Shown: positions 15,835 through 24,017 of the stretch, in pieces
Layout: every line of letters starts with the position of its first letter
Numbering within the stretch: the stretch's first letter is position 1
From: Fructobacillus pseudoficulneus
GTDB lineage: Bacteria; Bacillota; Bacilli; Lactobacillales; Lactobacillaceae
Direction of reading: 5' to 3'
DNA: 64,000 nt
Assembly (NCBI RefSeq): GCF_900108455.1
Contig: NZ_FNWS01000003.1
Location: 101,997 to 165,996, forward strand
Made by a program: the position numbers and the translations under genes
Notes under the pieces: generated by a model
The model's input: the letters and a program-made list of their open reading frames with translations, nothing else
Told to the model about the DNA's origin: nothing
Database searches by the model: none

Positions 15835-15887
15835 ATGAATAAATGTTCATGTGTTATTGCTAGTTTAACATGAATATTTATTCATGT
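15835..15887 (-). promoter_or_regulatory. cadD control region with two ArsR-type operators
   Basis: Operator 1: ACATGAATA-TT-TATTCATGT (15868-15887), a perfect 9-2-9 dyad. Operator 2: ATGAATA-AA-TGTTCAT (15835-15850), one mismatch, between promoter and ribosome site. The TGAA-N6-TTCA core is the kind bound by CzrA/SmtB-type repressors. A TAAACT -10 abuts operator 1, which occupies the spacer. Confidence 0.8.
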
Positions 15888-15933
15888 ATAGGGGTTAAAA
15901 AAACAGCAGTGAAACACTACTGTTTTTTAACAA

Positions 15934-16395
15934 TTAATCCTTAACAATCAATACTGAAGTCTTGGCGTTACGAGCAATGTAGGCTGCTTGTGATCCGATT
16001 GAATCCCAGAAACCTTCATGTGAGTGTGCGCCAACAACGATTAGGTCAGCGCCAACTTGTGGAGCGATTTCATCGTTTAGGATTTCACCAGCCTTGATTC
16101 CATCATCAAAGACCACTTTAACATCCTTCAAACCTTGTTGTAAGGCGTATTCGCGGTACTTAGCCAAGTTGTTTTCCATTTCTTGACGTTTTTCCTTGAT
16201 AAAGTCCAAGTGCAAGGCAGAAATCGTTGACAAGTCACCCATCTCCAAGATGGTGGCAATAATCAACTGTGCATCATCTTCACGGGCTTGGTGAATCGCA
16301 TTTGACAAAGCATGGTAGCCTTGTTCGGATTCATCAACACCAACCAAGATGGTCTTAAATTGCTTTGGTGCTACATCTAATTTTAATTCAGCCAT
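15934..16395 (-). CDS. universal stress protein (UspA family)
   Basis: A 153-residue cytoplasmic alpha/beta protein. The N-terminal KTILVGVDESEQGYHAL and C-terminal VVGAHSHEGFWDSIGSQAAY segments are the two halves of the Usp nucleotide site; the second glycine of the usual G-x2-G-x9-G(S/T) is serine here, so ATP binding may be weak. A GGAGG site precedes the ATG at 16395. It lies 24 bases downstream of mntH, in the same unit, suggesting a role linked to manganese or oxidative stress. Confidence 0.9.
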   Translation of the reverse strand: MAELKLDVAPKQFKTILVGVDESEQGYHALSNAIHQAREDDAQLIIATILEMGDLSTISALHLDFIKEKRQEMENNLAKYREYALQQGLKDVKVVFDDGIKAGEILNDEIAPQVGADLIVVGAHSHEGFWDSIGSQAAYIARNAKTSVLIVKD

Positions 16396-16419
16396 TATTT
16401 GCCTCCTCAAGCAAACCTA

Positions 16420-17793
16420 TTAACCTCCGAAGAAGATTAGGTATAGGTTAATCAATGTCAATCCAATGAAACAGATCCAACCAGTCCAAGTAATCCACTT
16501 GCTGTTGGCAAATTCACCCATGATTTTCTTTGATGACGTGAAGTAAATTAATGGTGCCATTGAGAATGGCAAAGCAACTGACAAGAAGACTTGAGTACTT
16601 GTAATCAAGTTATCCAATTGGTGTTCGTTTCCACCGTAGATAATCGTGATAACCAAAACAGGAATGATGGCGATTCCACGAGTAATTACTCGACGCAACC
16701 ACATTGGAATCTTGAAGTGCAAGAAACCTTCCATGATGATTTCACCAGTCAAAGTACCAGTGATTGTTGAGTTTTGACCAGAAGCCAAAAGAGCAACGGC
16801 AAACAAAGTTGACAAGATTGGTGATGCAATCGCACCGGCAATCTTTGAGTCACTCAAGGCGTTGTACATTGCCTTAAATGAGTCCAATTCTTGGGCGTGA
16901 CCGAAGAACAAAGCGGCACCAACGACCAAAAGCAAAGTGTTCACAACGAAAGCCAATGTCAATTGGATGTTTGAATCCCACGTCATCAACTTAACAGCTT
17001 CACGAACTTCTTCGTGATTTTCACGATCAACCTTACGAGTTTGTGCAATTGATGAGTGCAAGTAAAGGTTGTGAGGCATAACTGTGGCACCAATGATACC
17101 AGCAGTCAAAACTAATGGGCTTTGACCCAAGTGCTGTGGGTCAGAAGTTGACAAAGCGCCCATCTTTGGTACATAACCACCAAACATTGCTGCCCAGTCA
17201 GGCTTTGACAAAATCGTCAAATACAAGAAAACCAACAAGATGGTGATGATCAACGTCATCACAATGGCTTCAATCTTACGGAAACCAAACTTCATCAATC
17301 CAAGCAGCAAGATAACATCGAAGGCTGTCAGGAAGACAGTAATCAATAGTGGCCAGCCGAACAACAAGTTCAAGGCGATGGCACCACCGACAACTTCGGC
17401 GATATCAGTGGCAATCAGAGCCAATTCGGTCAAAATCCACAATGTGTAACGACCAAATTTGTTGGTCCGGTTAGCAGTGGCTTGAGCCAAATCTTCTTGC
17501 TTTACAATACCCAACTTACCGGCCATGTATTGCAAAAGCATCGCAATCAGTGATGAAATCAAGATAACTGATAGCAAAAGATAGTGGTAAGCAGCTCCAC
17601 CTTGTACAGATGTAACCCAGTTACCTGGATCCATGTAACCAACGGCAACCAAGGCCCCTGGTCCAGAAAATGCAAACAAACGACGCCAGAATGAAACGCC
17701 CTTTGGCACTTCAATACTACCGTTAACCTCTTCCAAACTCTTATCGCCTGAGTGTTCGATAAGAGAATGGTGCTTCTTTACGGGATTATCCAT
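16420..17793 (-). CDS. mntH: Nramp manganese transporter MntH (canonical copy)
   Basis: Proton-coupled importer of Mn2+ and related divalent ions, 457 residues and about eleven helices. The two metal-binding motifs are intact: Asp55-Pro-Gly-Asn58 ([12 protein letters not shown]) in helix 1 and Met239-Pro-His ([13 protein letters not shown]) in helix 6. It leads an operon with the stress protein gene. Expression is probably set by its roughly 230-base leader, which holds a structured element shared with the other mntH and a terminator. Lactic acid bacteria rely on high manganese as an antioxidant. Confidence 0.95.
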   Translation of the reverse strand: MDNPVKKHHSLIEHSGDKSLEEVNGSIEVPKGVSFWRRLFAFSGPGALVAVGYMDPGNWVTSVQGGAAYHYLLLSVILISSLIAMLLQYMAGKLGIVKQEDLAQATANRTNKFGRYTLWILTELALIATDIAEVVGGAIALNLLFGWPLLITVFLTAFDVILLLGLMKFGFRKIEAIVMTLIITILLVFLYLTILSKPDWAAMFGGYVPKMGALSTSDPQHLGQSPLVLTAGIIGATVMPHNLYLHSSIAQTRKVDRENHEEVREAVKLMTWDSNIQLTLAFVVNTLLLVVGAALFFGHAQELDSFKAMYNALSDSKIAGAIASPILSTLFAVALLASGQNSTITGTLTGEIIMEGFLHFKIPMWLRRVITRGIAIIPVLVITIIYGGNEHQLDNLITSTQVFLSVALPFSMAPLIYFTSSKKIMGEFANSKWITWTGWICFIGLTLINLYLIFFGG

Positions 17794-17896
17794 AATATTT
17801 CTCCTTCGGAATTCTCCTTAGGGAACAAGCAATTGAATTGCTGCCTAAAAACTACTGCACGGTAAAAAGACAGACTAATCCCTTTACCACGACACA

Positions 17897-17922
17897 GATA
17901 AAAATCGAACAAAACGTTCGAT
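17897..17922 (-). terminator. leader terminator/attenuator before mntH
   Basis: ATCGAAC and GTTCGAT form a 7-bp stem around five bases, followed on the minus strand by TTTTTAT. It lies downstream of the promoter and about 105 bases before the mntH start, so it would abort transcripts unless antiterminated. Confidence 0.7.
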
Positions 17923-17938
17923 TCCAATAATTTTTAGG

Positions 17939-18025
17939 GCTAAATAATTTTCATAAAGGATTTCATTCAACTTGGTTGTTGAAAGCTTATGAAAGCTACT
18001 TAACTCAATGACTTCTTCCTAAGTC
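17939..18025 (-). ncRNA. structured mntH leader element, copy 1
   Basis: An 87-base RNA element starting at or near the transcript 5' end. It contains GACTTAGGAAGA, then GAGTTAAGTAGCTTTCATAA pairing over some 17 positions (with G-U pairs and one mismatch) with TTATGAAAATTATTTAGC, and an apical TTCAAC/GTTGAA hairpin. The same blocks, with a different but still paired apical hairpin, precede the second mntH (19786-19870). It does not show the yybP-ykoY manganese riboswitch consensus. A metal-sensing riboswitch or protein-binding leader is inferred. Confidence 0.6.
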
Positions 18026-18033
18026 TATACTAA

Positions 18034-18061
18034 ATATTACACGAGACAATTCTAAGGTCAA
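18034..18061 (-). promoter_or_regulatory. mntH promoter
   Basis: Minus strand TTGACC (18056-18061), 16-base spacer, TAATAT (18034-18039). Transcription would begin just upstream of the structured leader. The region from here to 18242 shows no gene. Confidence 0.7.
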
Positions 18062-18242
18062 GTGATATTTTTGTAACGTAAATGACTTGTACCTAAATTT
18101 TCAACAAAAACGCCTCAACATCAGTCTTTAAAGAAAATACGTGATTTAAAATTCACTTAATTTTTCTTTGTTTTAATGAGTAGTTATGACCAAAAAATAG
18201 AGAACGATTCTAAAATAAGTCGGAAAATTTTCTCTTTTTTGC

Positions 18243-19634
18243 TCAAAACCAGAGCGTCATTTGTTGACCAACTAGCCACAAATTGATGGCCGACAGCACT
18301 GCAAAGCACAGCCAAGCCAAAATCGTCAGCCAGTGATGATTCACAAATGATCCCATCACTTTTTTGGACGAAGTAAAATAAATCAACGGCGCCATCGAAA
18401 ATGGTAAAACGACTGACAGAAAAACCTGTGTTCCGGTAATCAACGCATCTAGCTGGTGTTCATTACCGGCATAAAAAATCGTAATTAAAATCACTGGTAC
18501 CAGCGCAATCCCTCTAGTCACCAGCCGCCGAACCCACATTGGAATCTTGAAGTGCAAGAATCCTTCCATGATGATTTCGCCGGCCAGCGTGCCAGTAATC
18601 GTTGAATTTTGCCCAGAGGCCAGCAAGGCAAAGGCAAACAACGTCGACAATATCGGTGATGCAATCGCACCGGCAATTTGCCGGTTTTGCAACGCCAAAT
18701 ACATTTCCTTAAACGAGGCTAATTCGTTGGCATGACCATAAAATAAGGCAGCACCAACGATTAACAACAAGGCATTCACGATGAATGCTAAAAATAACTG
18801 CAAATTGGAATCCCAAGCCATCCACTTAATGGCATCCCCCACCGCTTCTTTGTCACTGCAATCAATTTGCCGCGTTTGGACAATTGATGAATGCAAGTAG
18901 AGATTGTGTGGGGTGACTGTTGCACCGATAATGCCGGCAGTCAACATTAACGGGCTGACCAGTCCATGGCCAGCGGTGGTTGCCACGGCTTGCTGTTGCG
19001 GCACTAAACCCTGCGCCACTCCCGCTAAACTAGGCTTGGAAAGAATCACCAAATAAATACAAACAAATAAAATTGTTAAAATCAGGGTCATCACGAGCGC
19101 TTCGATTTTGCGAAAATTGAACTTCATCAGCCCTAGCAATAAGATGACATCAAATGCTGTCATAGTCACCGTCAGAATTAACGGCCATCCAAAGAGTAAG
19201 CTCAAAGCAATGGCACCGCCGACTACTTCGGCAATGTCCGTTGCAATTAACGCCAACTCCGTGATGAACCAAAGAAAATACCGAATCGGTCGATTGGTTC
19301 TTTTAGCAGTTGCTTGTGCCAAATCTTCCTGAGTCACTAGGCCGAGTTTACCGGCCATAAATTGTAATAACATGCCAATCAAGGCAGAGATTAAAACAAC
19401 CGACAACAAGAGATAGTGGTACGAAGCCCCACCTTGAACAGATGTAACCCAATTGCCAGGGCCCATATAGCCGACAGCAATTAACGCTCCCGGCCCTGAA
19501 AATGCGAATAGGCGGCGCCAGAATGAACCGGTTGTTGGTACAGCAATCGTGCCATTAACCTGTTCTAAACTCTTAGTGCCGCCTTGCGTGAGCAATGCGC
19601 CATGTGGCTGATTATCAGCGGTTTTTACCATCAT
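18243..19634 (-). CDS. Nramp-family transporter with altered metal site
   Basis: A 463-residue paralogue of MntH, highly similar along its whole length. It departs at the two diagnostic motifs: helix 1 reads [12 protein letters not shown] (Asp to Gly58) and helix 6 reads [13 protein letters not shown] (Met to Thr241). In Nramp structures these Asp and Met residues directly hold the transition metal, while Asn61 is kept here. The frame is intact and flanking residues are conserved, so this is not simple decay. Altered ion choice (for example Mg2+ or a non-transition metal) or a regulatory, non-transporting role are possible. AAAGGAG precedes the ATG. Confidence 0.9.
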   Translation of the reverse strand: MMVKTADNQPHGALLTQGGTKSLEQVNGTIAVPTTGSFWRRLFAFSGPGALIAVGYMGPGNWVTSVQGGASYHYLLLSVVLISALIGMLLQFMAGKLGLVTQEDLAQATAKRTNRPIRYFLWFITELALIATDIAEVVGGAIALSLLFGWPLILTVTMTAFDVILLLGLMKFNFRKIEALVMTLILTILFVCIYLVILSKPSLAGVAQGLVPQQQAVATTAGHGLVSPLMLTAGIIGATVTPHNLYLHSSIVQTRQIDCSDKEAVGDAIKWMAWDSNLQLFLAFIVNALLLIVGAALFYGHANELASFKEMYLALQNRQIAGAIASPILSTLFAFALLASGQNSTITGTLAGEIIMEGFLHFKIPMWVRRLVTRGIALVPVILITIFYAGNEHQLDALITGTQVFLSVVLPFSMAPLIYFTSSKKVMGSFVNHHWLTILAWLCFAVLSAINLWLVGQQMTLWF

Positions 19635-19785
19635 GATAATGTTCTCCTTTGAAAATTATATTTCTCAGGGAAATTATCCGAGTTAAATCTATTTACTTAT
19701 ATGCACAAAAAAGCTTGGTTAGTTAGTCAAAACTAGGTTGATCCAAACGTACTAAAACAGCCAATCAAGGTCAGTTTCGTTCAGC

Positions 19786-19870
19786 GCTAAATAATTTTCA
19801 TAACGTCCGCCAGTCGCTTTGTGACTGAAGTCTTATGAAAGCTAGTTAACTCGAATTCTCTTCCTGAGTC
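19786..19870 (-). ncRNA. structured mntH leader element, copy 2
   Basis: An 85-base relative of the element at 17939-18025: GACTCAGGAAGA, GAGTTAACTAGCTTTCATAAG and TTATGAAAATTATTTAGC are conserved, while the apical hairpin is now CAGTC/GACTG. Conserved pairing with changed bases supports a real RNA fold. A T-run (GCTTTTTTG, near 19708-19716) downstream may belong to an attenuator, but its stem is unclear. Confidence 0.6.
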
Positions 19871-19877
19871 CTTGTTA

Positions 19878-19905
19878 ATCATACACTGGTTAAATGAGGA
19901 GTCAA
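19878..19905 (-). promoter_or_regulatory. promoter of the second mntH
   Basis: TTGACT (19900-19905), 16-base spacer, TATGAT (19878-19883) on the minus strand. The same spacing relative to the leader element as in copy 1. Confidence 0.72.
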
Positions 19906-19936
19906 GGTTTTTTAATTATTTTGGCAAATTTAACCA

Positions 19937-19967
19937 ACAAAAAAGACCCGACAATTAGTCGAATCTT
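19937..19967 (-). terminator. terminator of the CDF gene
   Basis: AAGATTCGAC / GTCGGGTCTT (G-U pairs included) around TAATT, followed by a run of T on the minus strand. Confidence 0.75.
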
Positions 19968-19980
19968 CGATAAAAATCAA

Positions 19981-20988
19981 TTAAATTGCATTACAGTTTT
20001 CGTGATTCGTTGCAAATTCCAGCTGAATAGTCACGTGCTGAACAGCATACTTTTCTTTTAAATCGTTTTCAATTTGGTCCAAGAAAATTTGGCCGTTTTG
20101 CTGGTCAAAGACTGCCCCATCCACCGATAAATGAACGGTCAGCGCCGTTTCCGTGGTTGATAATGGCCAGATATGCAAGTCATGTAAATCCTTTACTCCT
20201 GCTTGATCCAACAAGAAGTCGCGAATGGCTACTTCATCGACCGTTTCCGGCACGGCATTAATTGCCAAATTAATCGTTTCATGCATCACCGGCCAAGCCG
20301 TGACCAAAATAATGAAACCAATCAACAACGAAACGATTGGGTCGATTACCTGCCAACCGGTTAAGTCAATCAACCAACCAGCCAGGATCACGCCAATTGA
20401 AACACCAGCGTCAGACAGCAGGTGTAAGTAGGCCGTCTTGGCGTTCAAATCTTGACCATGCTGGTGGCCGTGTTCATCAGGTGTCCCAGTCACTTTGAAC
20501 AAAAGCGCTGTCGACAAATTAACCACGATTCCAACCGCAGCAACGATGGTAATCAGCGTTCCATTAGCATGGATTTGACCTGGTTCAAATAAGTCCCGCA
20601 CCCCTTCGTAGAAGATGGTTACTACGGCGAAGAGTAACAAAACCATGTTAAAAATTGATGCTAGAATTGATACATTGTGCCAACCATACGTCTTTTTACG
20701 CGTGGCCTTAATGGCAAAAACTAAGACAGCTAGCCAAGCAATCACTAGTGCCAACACGTCAGACAAATTGTGGAAGGCATCAGCAAACAAAGCCGTTGAG
20801 TGTGCTAATTTGGCAAAAACCAATTCGCTGATAACGAAAATCAAATTGAGAGAGATCCCAATCAAATACGGTTTTTGCGACAATGGCTGTGGATGCTGGT
20901 GGACATGTTGATGGTCCTCATTTTGACTCGTTAGTCTTGGTGCTTGATGATCAGCATGCTGCTGATTTGCTCCTTGATGATTCGTCAT
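19981..20988 (-). CDS. cation diffusion facilitator, zinc type
   Basis: A 335-residue CDF exporter of the CzcD/ZitB type: six helices, then a cytoplasmic ferredoxin-like domain. The transport site is of the zinc class, with HxxxD in helix 2 (ADAFHNLSDV) and again in helix 5 (HLLSDAGVS). The first 40 residues and the loop after helix 4 (DEHGHQHGQ) are histidine rich, as in zinc exporters. AGGAGG precedes the ATG. Together with CadD and MntH nearby it makes this stretch a metal-homeostasis cluster. It is a single-gene unit. Confidence 0.92.
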   Translation of the reverse strand: MTNHQGANQQHADHQAPRLTSQNEDHQHVHQHPQPLSQKPYLIGISLNLIFVISELVFAKLAHSTALFADAFHNLSDVLALVIAWLAVLVFAIKATRKKTYGWHNVSILASIFNMVLLLFAVVTIFYEGVRDLFEPGQIHANGTLITIVAAVGIVVNLSTALLFKVTGTPDEHGHQHGQDLNAKTAYLHLLSDAGVSIGVILAGWLIDLTGWQVIDPIVSLLIGFIILVTAWPVMHETINLAINAVPETVDEVAIRDFLLDQAGVKDLHDLHIWPLSTTETALTVHLSVDGAVFDQQNGQIFLDQIENDLKEKYAVQHVTIQLEFATNHENCNAI

Positions 20989-21073
20989 ATATCTTCCTCC
21001 TAAAAAACATATTAATCTTTTTTCATATAAAATGGAAGCCCTATTTTAGTCCACAAAAAAAAGCCCTGACGGA

Positions 21074-21781
21074 CTATATTTGTAATTCTTCAAAAAATTG
21101 ACCAGCATCACCGACTATTTGCTGCACTCGGCTCGGTACTGGGATGGCTGTTAAATTCACTGCCAGTAATTGTACCGCCGGACTCGCGTAAGCGAGCAAG
21201 CCGGCAAATGGGTAAACCTTAAAGGACGTTCCCACCACCACAATCAAATCAGCCTGACTAACCCAATCAATCGCTTCGCCAACTTGGTAAGGCTGTTCAC
21301 CATAAAAAGTAATCGCAGGGCGAATTTTAGCGTGATCTCCTGGCCGGTAAAGCGACTGTTGATAGGTTTCTAGGCTAACTTCTTTGCCATCAACCGGTGC
21401 ATAAAGTCGGTACAAGGTCCCATGAAAACGAATCAGTCGATTATTGTCCGCACCTGCTTTCACGTCCAAATCATCGATATTCTGGGTAATGATTTTCGCC
21501 CGCCCCTGTTTCGTCAAACCAGCCATTTTTTTATGGATGATATTTGGCTGAGCCGCTGGAAAATAGAGGTTTTCCTGCATAAACTGATATTGAATTTCTG
21601 GAATTTCTTCAAATGCTTGGTCAGACAGCAGGTACTCCGGTGACAAATCAAGCCCTTGATAAACACCATTTTTAGACCGATAGTCTGGAATGCCAGACAA
21701 GGTCGACACCCCTGCCCCGGTCATAAAGATGATGTTTTTGGCCTGGTTAAACTTCTCTTGAATTTCTTTTGTCACAAGCAT
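21074..21781 (-). CDS. Sir2-family NAD-dependent deacylase lacking zinc cysteines
   Basis: A 235-residue sirtuin-fold protein. NAD-site motifs are clear: GAGVSTLSGIPDYRS, TQNIDDLD, the catalytic histidine in FHGTL, VVGTSFKVYPFA and VNLTAI. The small-domain zinc ribbon normally formed by two CxxC pairs is absent; I find no cysteine in the protein at all. It may be a zinc-free sirtuin of the type known in some Firmicutes, or have drifted to another NAD-dependent activity such as ADP-ribosyl chemistry. No macrodomain or lipoate gene lies beside it to suggest the latter. Confidence 0.85.
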   Translation of the reverse strand: MLVTKEIQEKFNQAKNIIFMTGAGVSTLSGIPDYRSKNGVYQGLDLSPEYLLSDQAFEEIPEIQYQFMQENLYFPAAQPNIIHKKMAGLTKQGRAKIITQNIDDLDVKAGADNNRLIRFHGTLYRLYAPVDGKEVSLETYQQSLYRPGDHAKIRPAITFYGEQPYQVGEAIDWVSQADLIVVVGTSFKVYPFAGLLAYASPAVQLLAVNLTAIPVPSRVQQIVGDAGQFFEELQI

Positions 21782-21826
21782 AAAAACCCTCCTATTTGCT
21801 ACTGGTTAGCGCAAATTGAAGCTTTC

Positions 21827-22798
21827 TTACTGGCGCAAAATATAGGGTAGCTTCAACTGTGTGAGCAAGTCCTTGACCGATGTTTGGTAAAGTTCCGTAA
21901 AGAACTTTGGTCGGTCCGCTTCATTTTCCGGCGGCGTCACGACAAAGGTATTTTGCTGGTCTTGCTTACCAATGCCAACATAGGCCTTTTCCTTCGTTTG
22001 AAAATCAGTCATTTCGGAATGGAAGATTTCATAAACATTGGTAACCGGTCCATCCAACTGACGCTGTGACAAGACGGGTGTCAATGTCACATATTGATTG
22101 GCATTAACCGTTGGCAACTCAACTGCTGCTAGGCTTTCGTCAACAGCGGTAAATAGTCGAACAATTTGCTGGCGAATTTGCCGTGAATCCTTCAAATCCG
22201 CTACCATGATCGGCTCAACCAATTTGACTGCCACCGCATTTGCCTGCGGGTAATCTTGGGCTAACTGATCAGACCATTTTTGCGCCGTCTCACCTAAGTC
22301 ATTTTTAACCATCGTGGCCAAAAATACCTGAGCATCCAGCAAAGTCAACAGGCGCCAGAGGTGCTCGCCGTCAACCTTCGCATTTTCAACCGTTAATTCA
22401 TCTTGCACTCCAGCAAAGTAGGCCTGAGCGGTCTCCGCCGTCAAGAAGCCTTGCTTAGCCAGTTGGTCATAGGTAATCGCGTGCAAGACAACTTTATGCA
22501 AGCGGCTAGCAATAGCAATTAATTGCTGGTCTAACTTTTCGTCATTAAAAGTCAGCGCAAAATAAATTTGGGGGACAATCCCGTTCAAAGACAAAATCAA
22601 CTTCAATAGTTCATTTCCCAGAACAAAGTCCGCCTCCGTTTGGTCTGGCACTTCAATTAATAATCGATCTGCCAAAGCCGACTGTTGGACACGGTCAACC
22701 CGCAACTGTCCATCATGGTCTTGACCAACCCGGGTCATCACTGTTCCCGGGTAAACCTGGTTGGCTTGTTCCAATAATACCTTAATCTTTTGATCCAT
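21827..22798 (-). CDS. uncharacterised protein at end of the mvaA operon
   Basis: A 323-residue soluble protein with no signal peptide or membrane helix and a mixed alpha/beta look. It resembles what is annotated in lactobacilli as IpaB/EvcA family, a label with no established function; I hold that match loosely. The start overlaps mvaA by 17 bases, so it is translationally coupled to HMG-CoA reductase and probably belongs to the ppx-mvaA unit. No catalytic motif stands out. Confidence 0.55.
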   Translation of the reverse strand: MDQKIKVLLEQANQVYPGTVMTRVGQDHDGQLRVDRVQQSALADRLLIEVPDQTEADFVLGNELLKLILSLNGIVPQIYFALTFNDEKLDQQLIAIASRLHKVVLHAITYDQLAKQGFLTAETAQAYFAGVQDELTVENAKVDGEHLWRLLTLLDAQVFLATMVKNDLGETAQKWSDQLAQDYPQANAVAVKLVEPIMVADLKDSRQIRQQIVRLFTAVDESLAAVELPTVNANQYVTLTPVLSQRQLDGPVTNVYEIFHSEMTDFQTKEKAYVGIGKQDQQNTFVVTPPENEADRPKFFTELYQTSVKDLLTQLKLPYILRQ

Positions 22799-24014
22799 TT
22801 TGCCGCATTTCTCCTAATAATCGTTTGGCTGTTGTTTCATTAATGGTTGTTTGTGCCAAAACCGCAGCTAAGGCCGCCACTTCCTCTGCTTTAGCGCCAA
22901 CTTGAACCGCCAGAGTTCGAGCCTGCATCTTCATATGCCCCGCTTGAATGCCAGCACCAGCAACGGCTTTTAGCGCCGCCAAATTTGACGACAGACCGAC
23001 TGCCAATAGTATCTTTTTGGTCCGATCGGCATCTGGCTGACCTAAAATCGCAAAATTGTCTTGGGCCGTTTGCAGACTTGCTAATGCGCCGCCGACCGTA
23101 CCAATGTTCAGTGGCAGCGTCAGCTCCCCAACCAAAAATTCCTGGTCATCTTCTAGACGCCACTGAGTCAACGACCGGTACTGCCCGTCGCGACTAGCAT
23201 AGGCGTGCCCAGCGGCTTCGACCGCCCGCCAGTCGTTGCCTAAGGCTAAAACGGCGGCTGAGAGGCCGTTAAAGACCCCCTTATTCTCGGTCACGGCCCG
23301 CTTGGGGTCAACTTTGGCAAATTCAGACAAGGCAACAATCCGCTTCGCCATTGCCCAACCGCCAACCGCCATGACTGGCACCCGACCAGAAACAGAGACA
23401 AGGCTGTGATCCCCTGCATTACTCAAAATTGCCCCCAAAATTTGCTCTTGGTATGGCATAAAGAGTGCTTTAACAGCCTCTAAGATTGTGTTCACTGCAT
23501 TGGCTCCCATGGCCTGATCGGTGTCCACCACCAAATCCAGACTGGCCCGGCGTCCTGGTAATTCTCGTAGCACCAAGTCCTGTAAGCCGCCACCACGTTG
23601 ATAAAGTGATGGCTTCGCCGCCTGAGCCGCCGCCTCAATTTCTTGGCGGTGATCGTTAACAAAGGCTTGGACGTCAGCTACATCGACCTGATCAAACAGA
23701 ATTTGCCCAGTCAAAAGTGCCCGACCAGTCCCAACACTGCGAAAGCCACCACCTAAGGCAAACATCCGGGCGCCGTTATTGGCCGCAGCAACCACCGACG
23801 GCTCTTCCACTACTAATGGCACTTGATAAAGTTGTTCGTCCAAAACCAAGTTTTTAATAATCCCCTCTGGCAGGGCAAAGTCAGTCAAATAATTTTCAAT
23901 CAAATTTTGCCGCTTTGTATCTTGTTGCGCCAAAAAACGGTTGGTCAATTCGGTTGGAAGCGCCAATTGATCAAGCCGTTCTTTGGGATTTAATTCATAG
24001 AATTTTTTTGCCAT
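22782..24014 (-). CDS. mvaA: hydroxymethylglutaryl-CoA reductase (class II)
   Basis: Reduces HMG-CoA to mevalonate for isoprenoid (undecaprenyl) synthesis. The 410 residues start MAKKFYELNPKERL and carry the class II motifs DQAMGANAVNTILEA (CoA/HMG binding), TENKGVFNG and a late GHMKMQAR histidine segment. Gram-positive cocci and lactobacilli use this bacterial-type enzyme in the mevalonate pathway. It starts 3 bases after the end of the Ppx/GppA gene and overlaps the following gene by 17, forming a tight three-gene operon. Confidence 0.94.
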   Translation of the reverse strand: MAKKFYELNPKERLDQLALPTELTNRFLAQQDTKRQNLIENYLTDFALPEGIIKNLVLDEQLYQVPLVVEEPSVVAAANNGARMFALGGGFRSVGTGRALLTGQILFDQVDVADVQAFVNDHRQEIEAAAQAAKPSLYQRGGGLQDLVLRELPGRRASLDLVVDTDQAMGANAVNTILEAVKALFMPYQEQILGAILSNAGDHSLVSVSGRVPVMAVGGWAMAKRIVALSEFAKVDPKRAVTENKGVFNGLSAAVLALGNDWRAVEAAGHAYASRDGQYRSLTQWRLEDDQEFLVGELTLPLNIGTVGGALASLQTAQDNFAILGQPDADRTKKILLAVGLSSNLAALKAVAGAGIQAGHMKMQARTLAVQVGAKAEEVAALAAVLAQTTINETTAKRLLGEMRQNGSKD

Positions 24015-24017
24015 ACT

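Noticed and set aside
17890..18030. yybP-ykoY manganese riboswitch before mntH
   Set aside because: Context fits, but the conserved GGGGAGUAG and related loop sequences of that class are not present in either leader.
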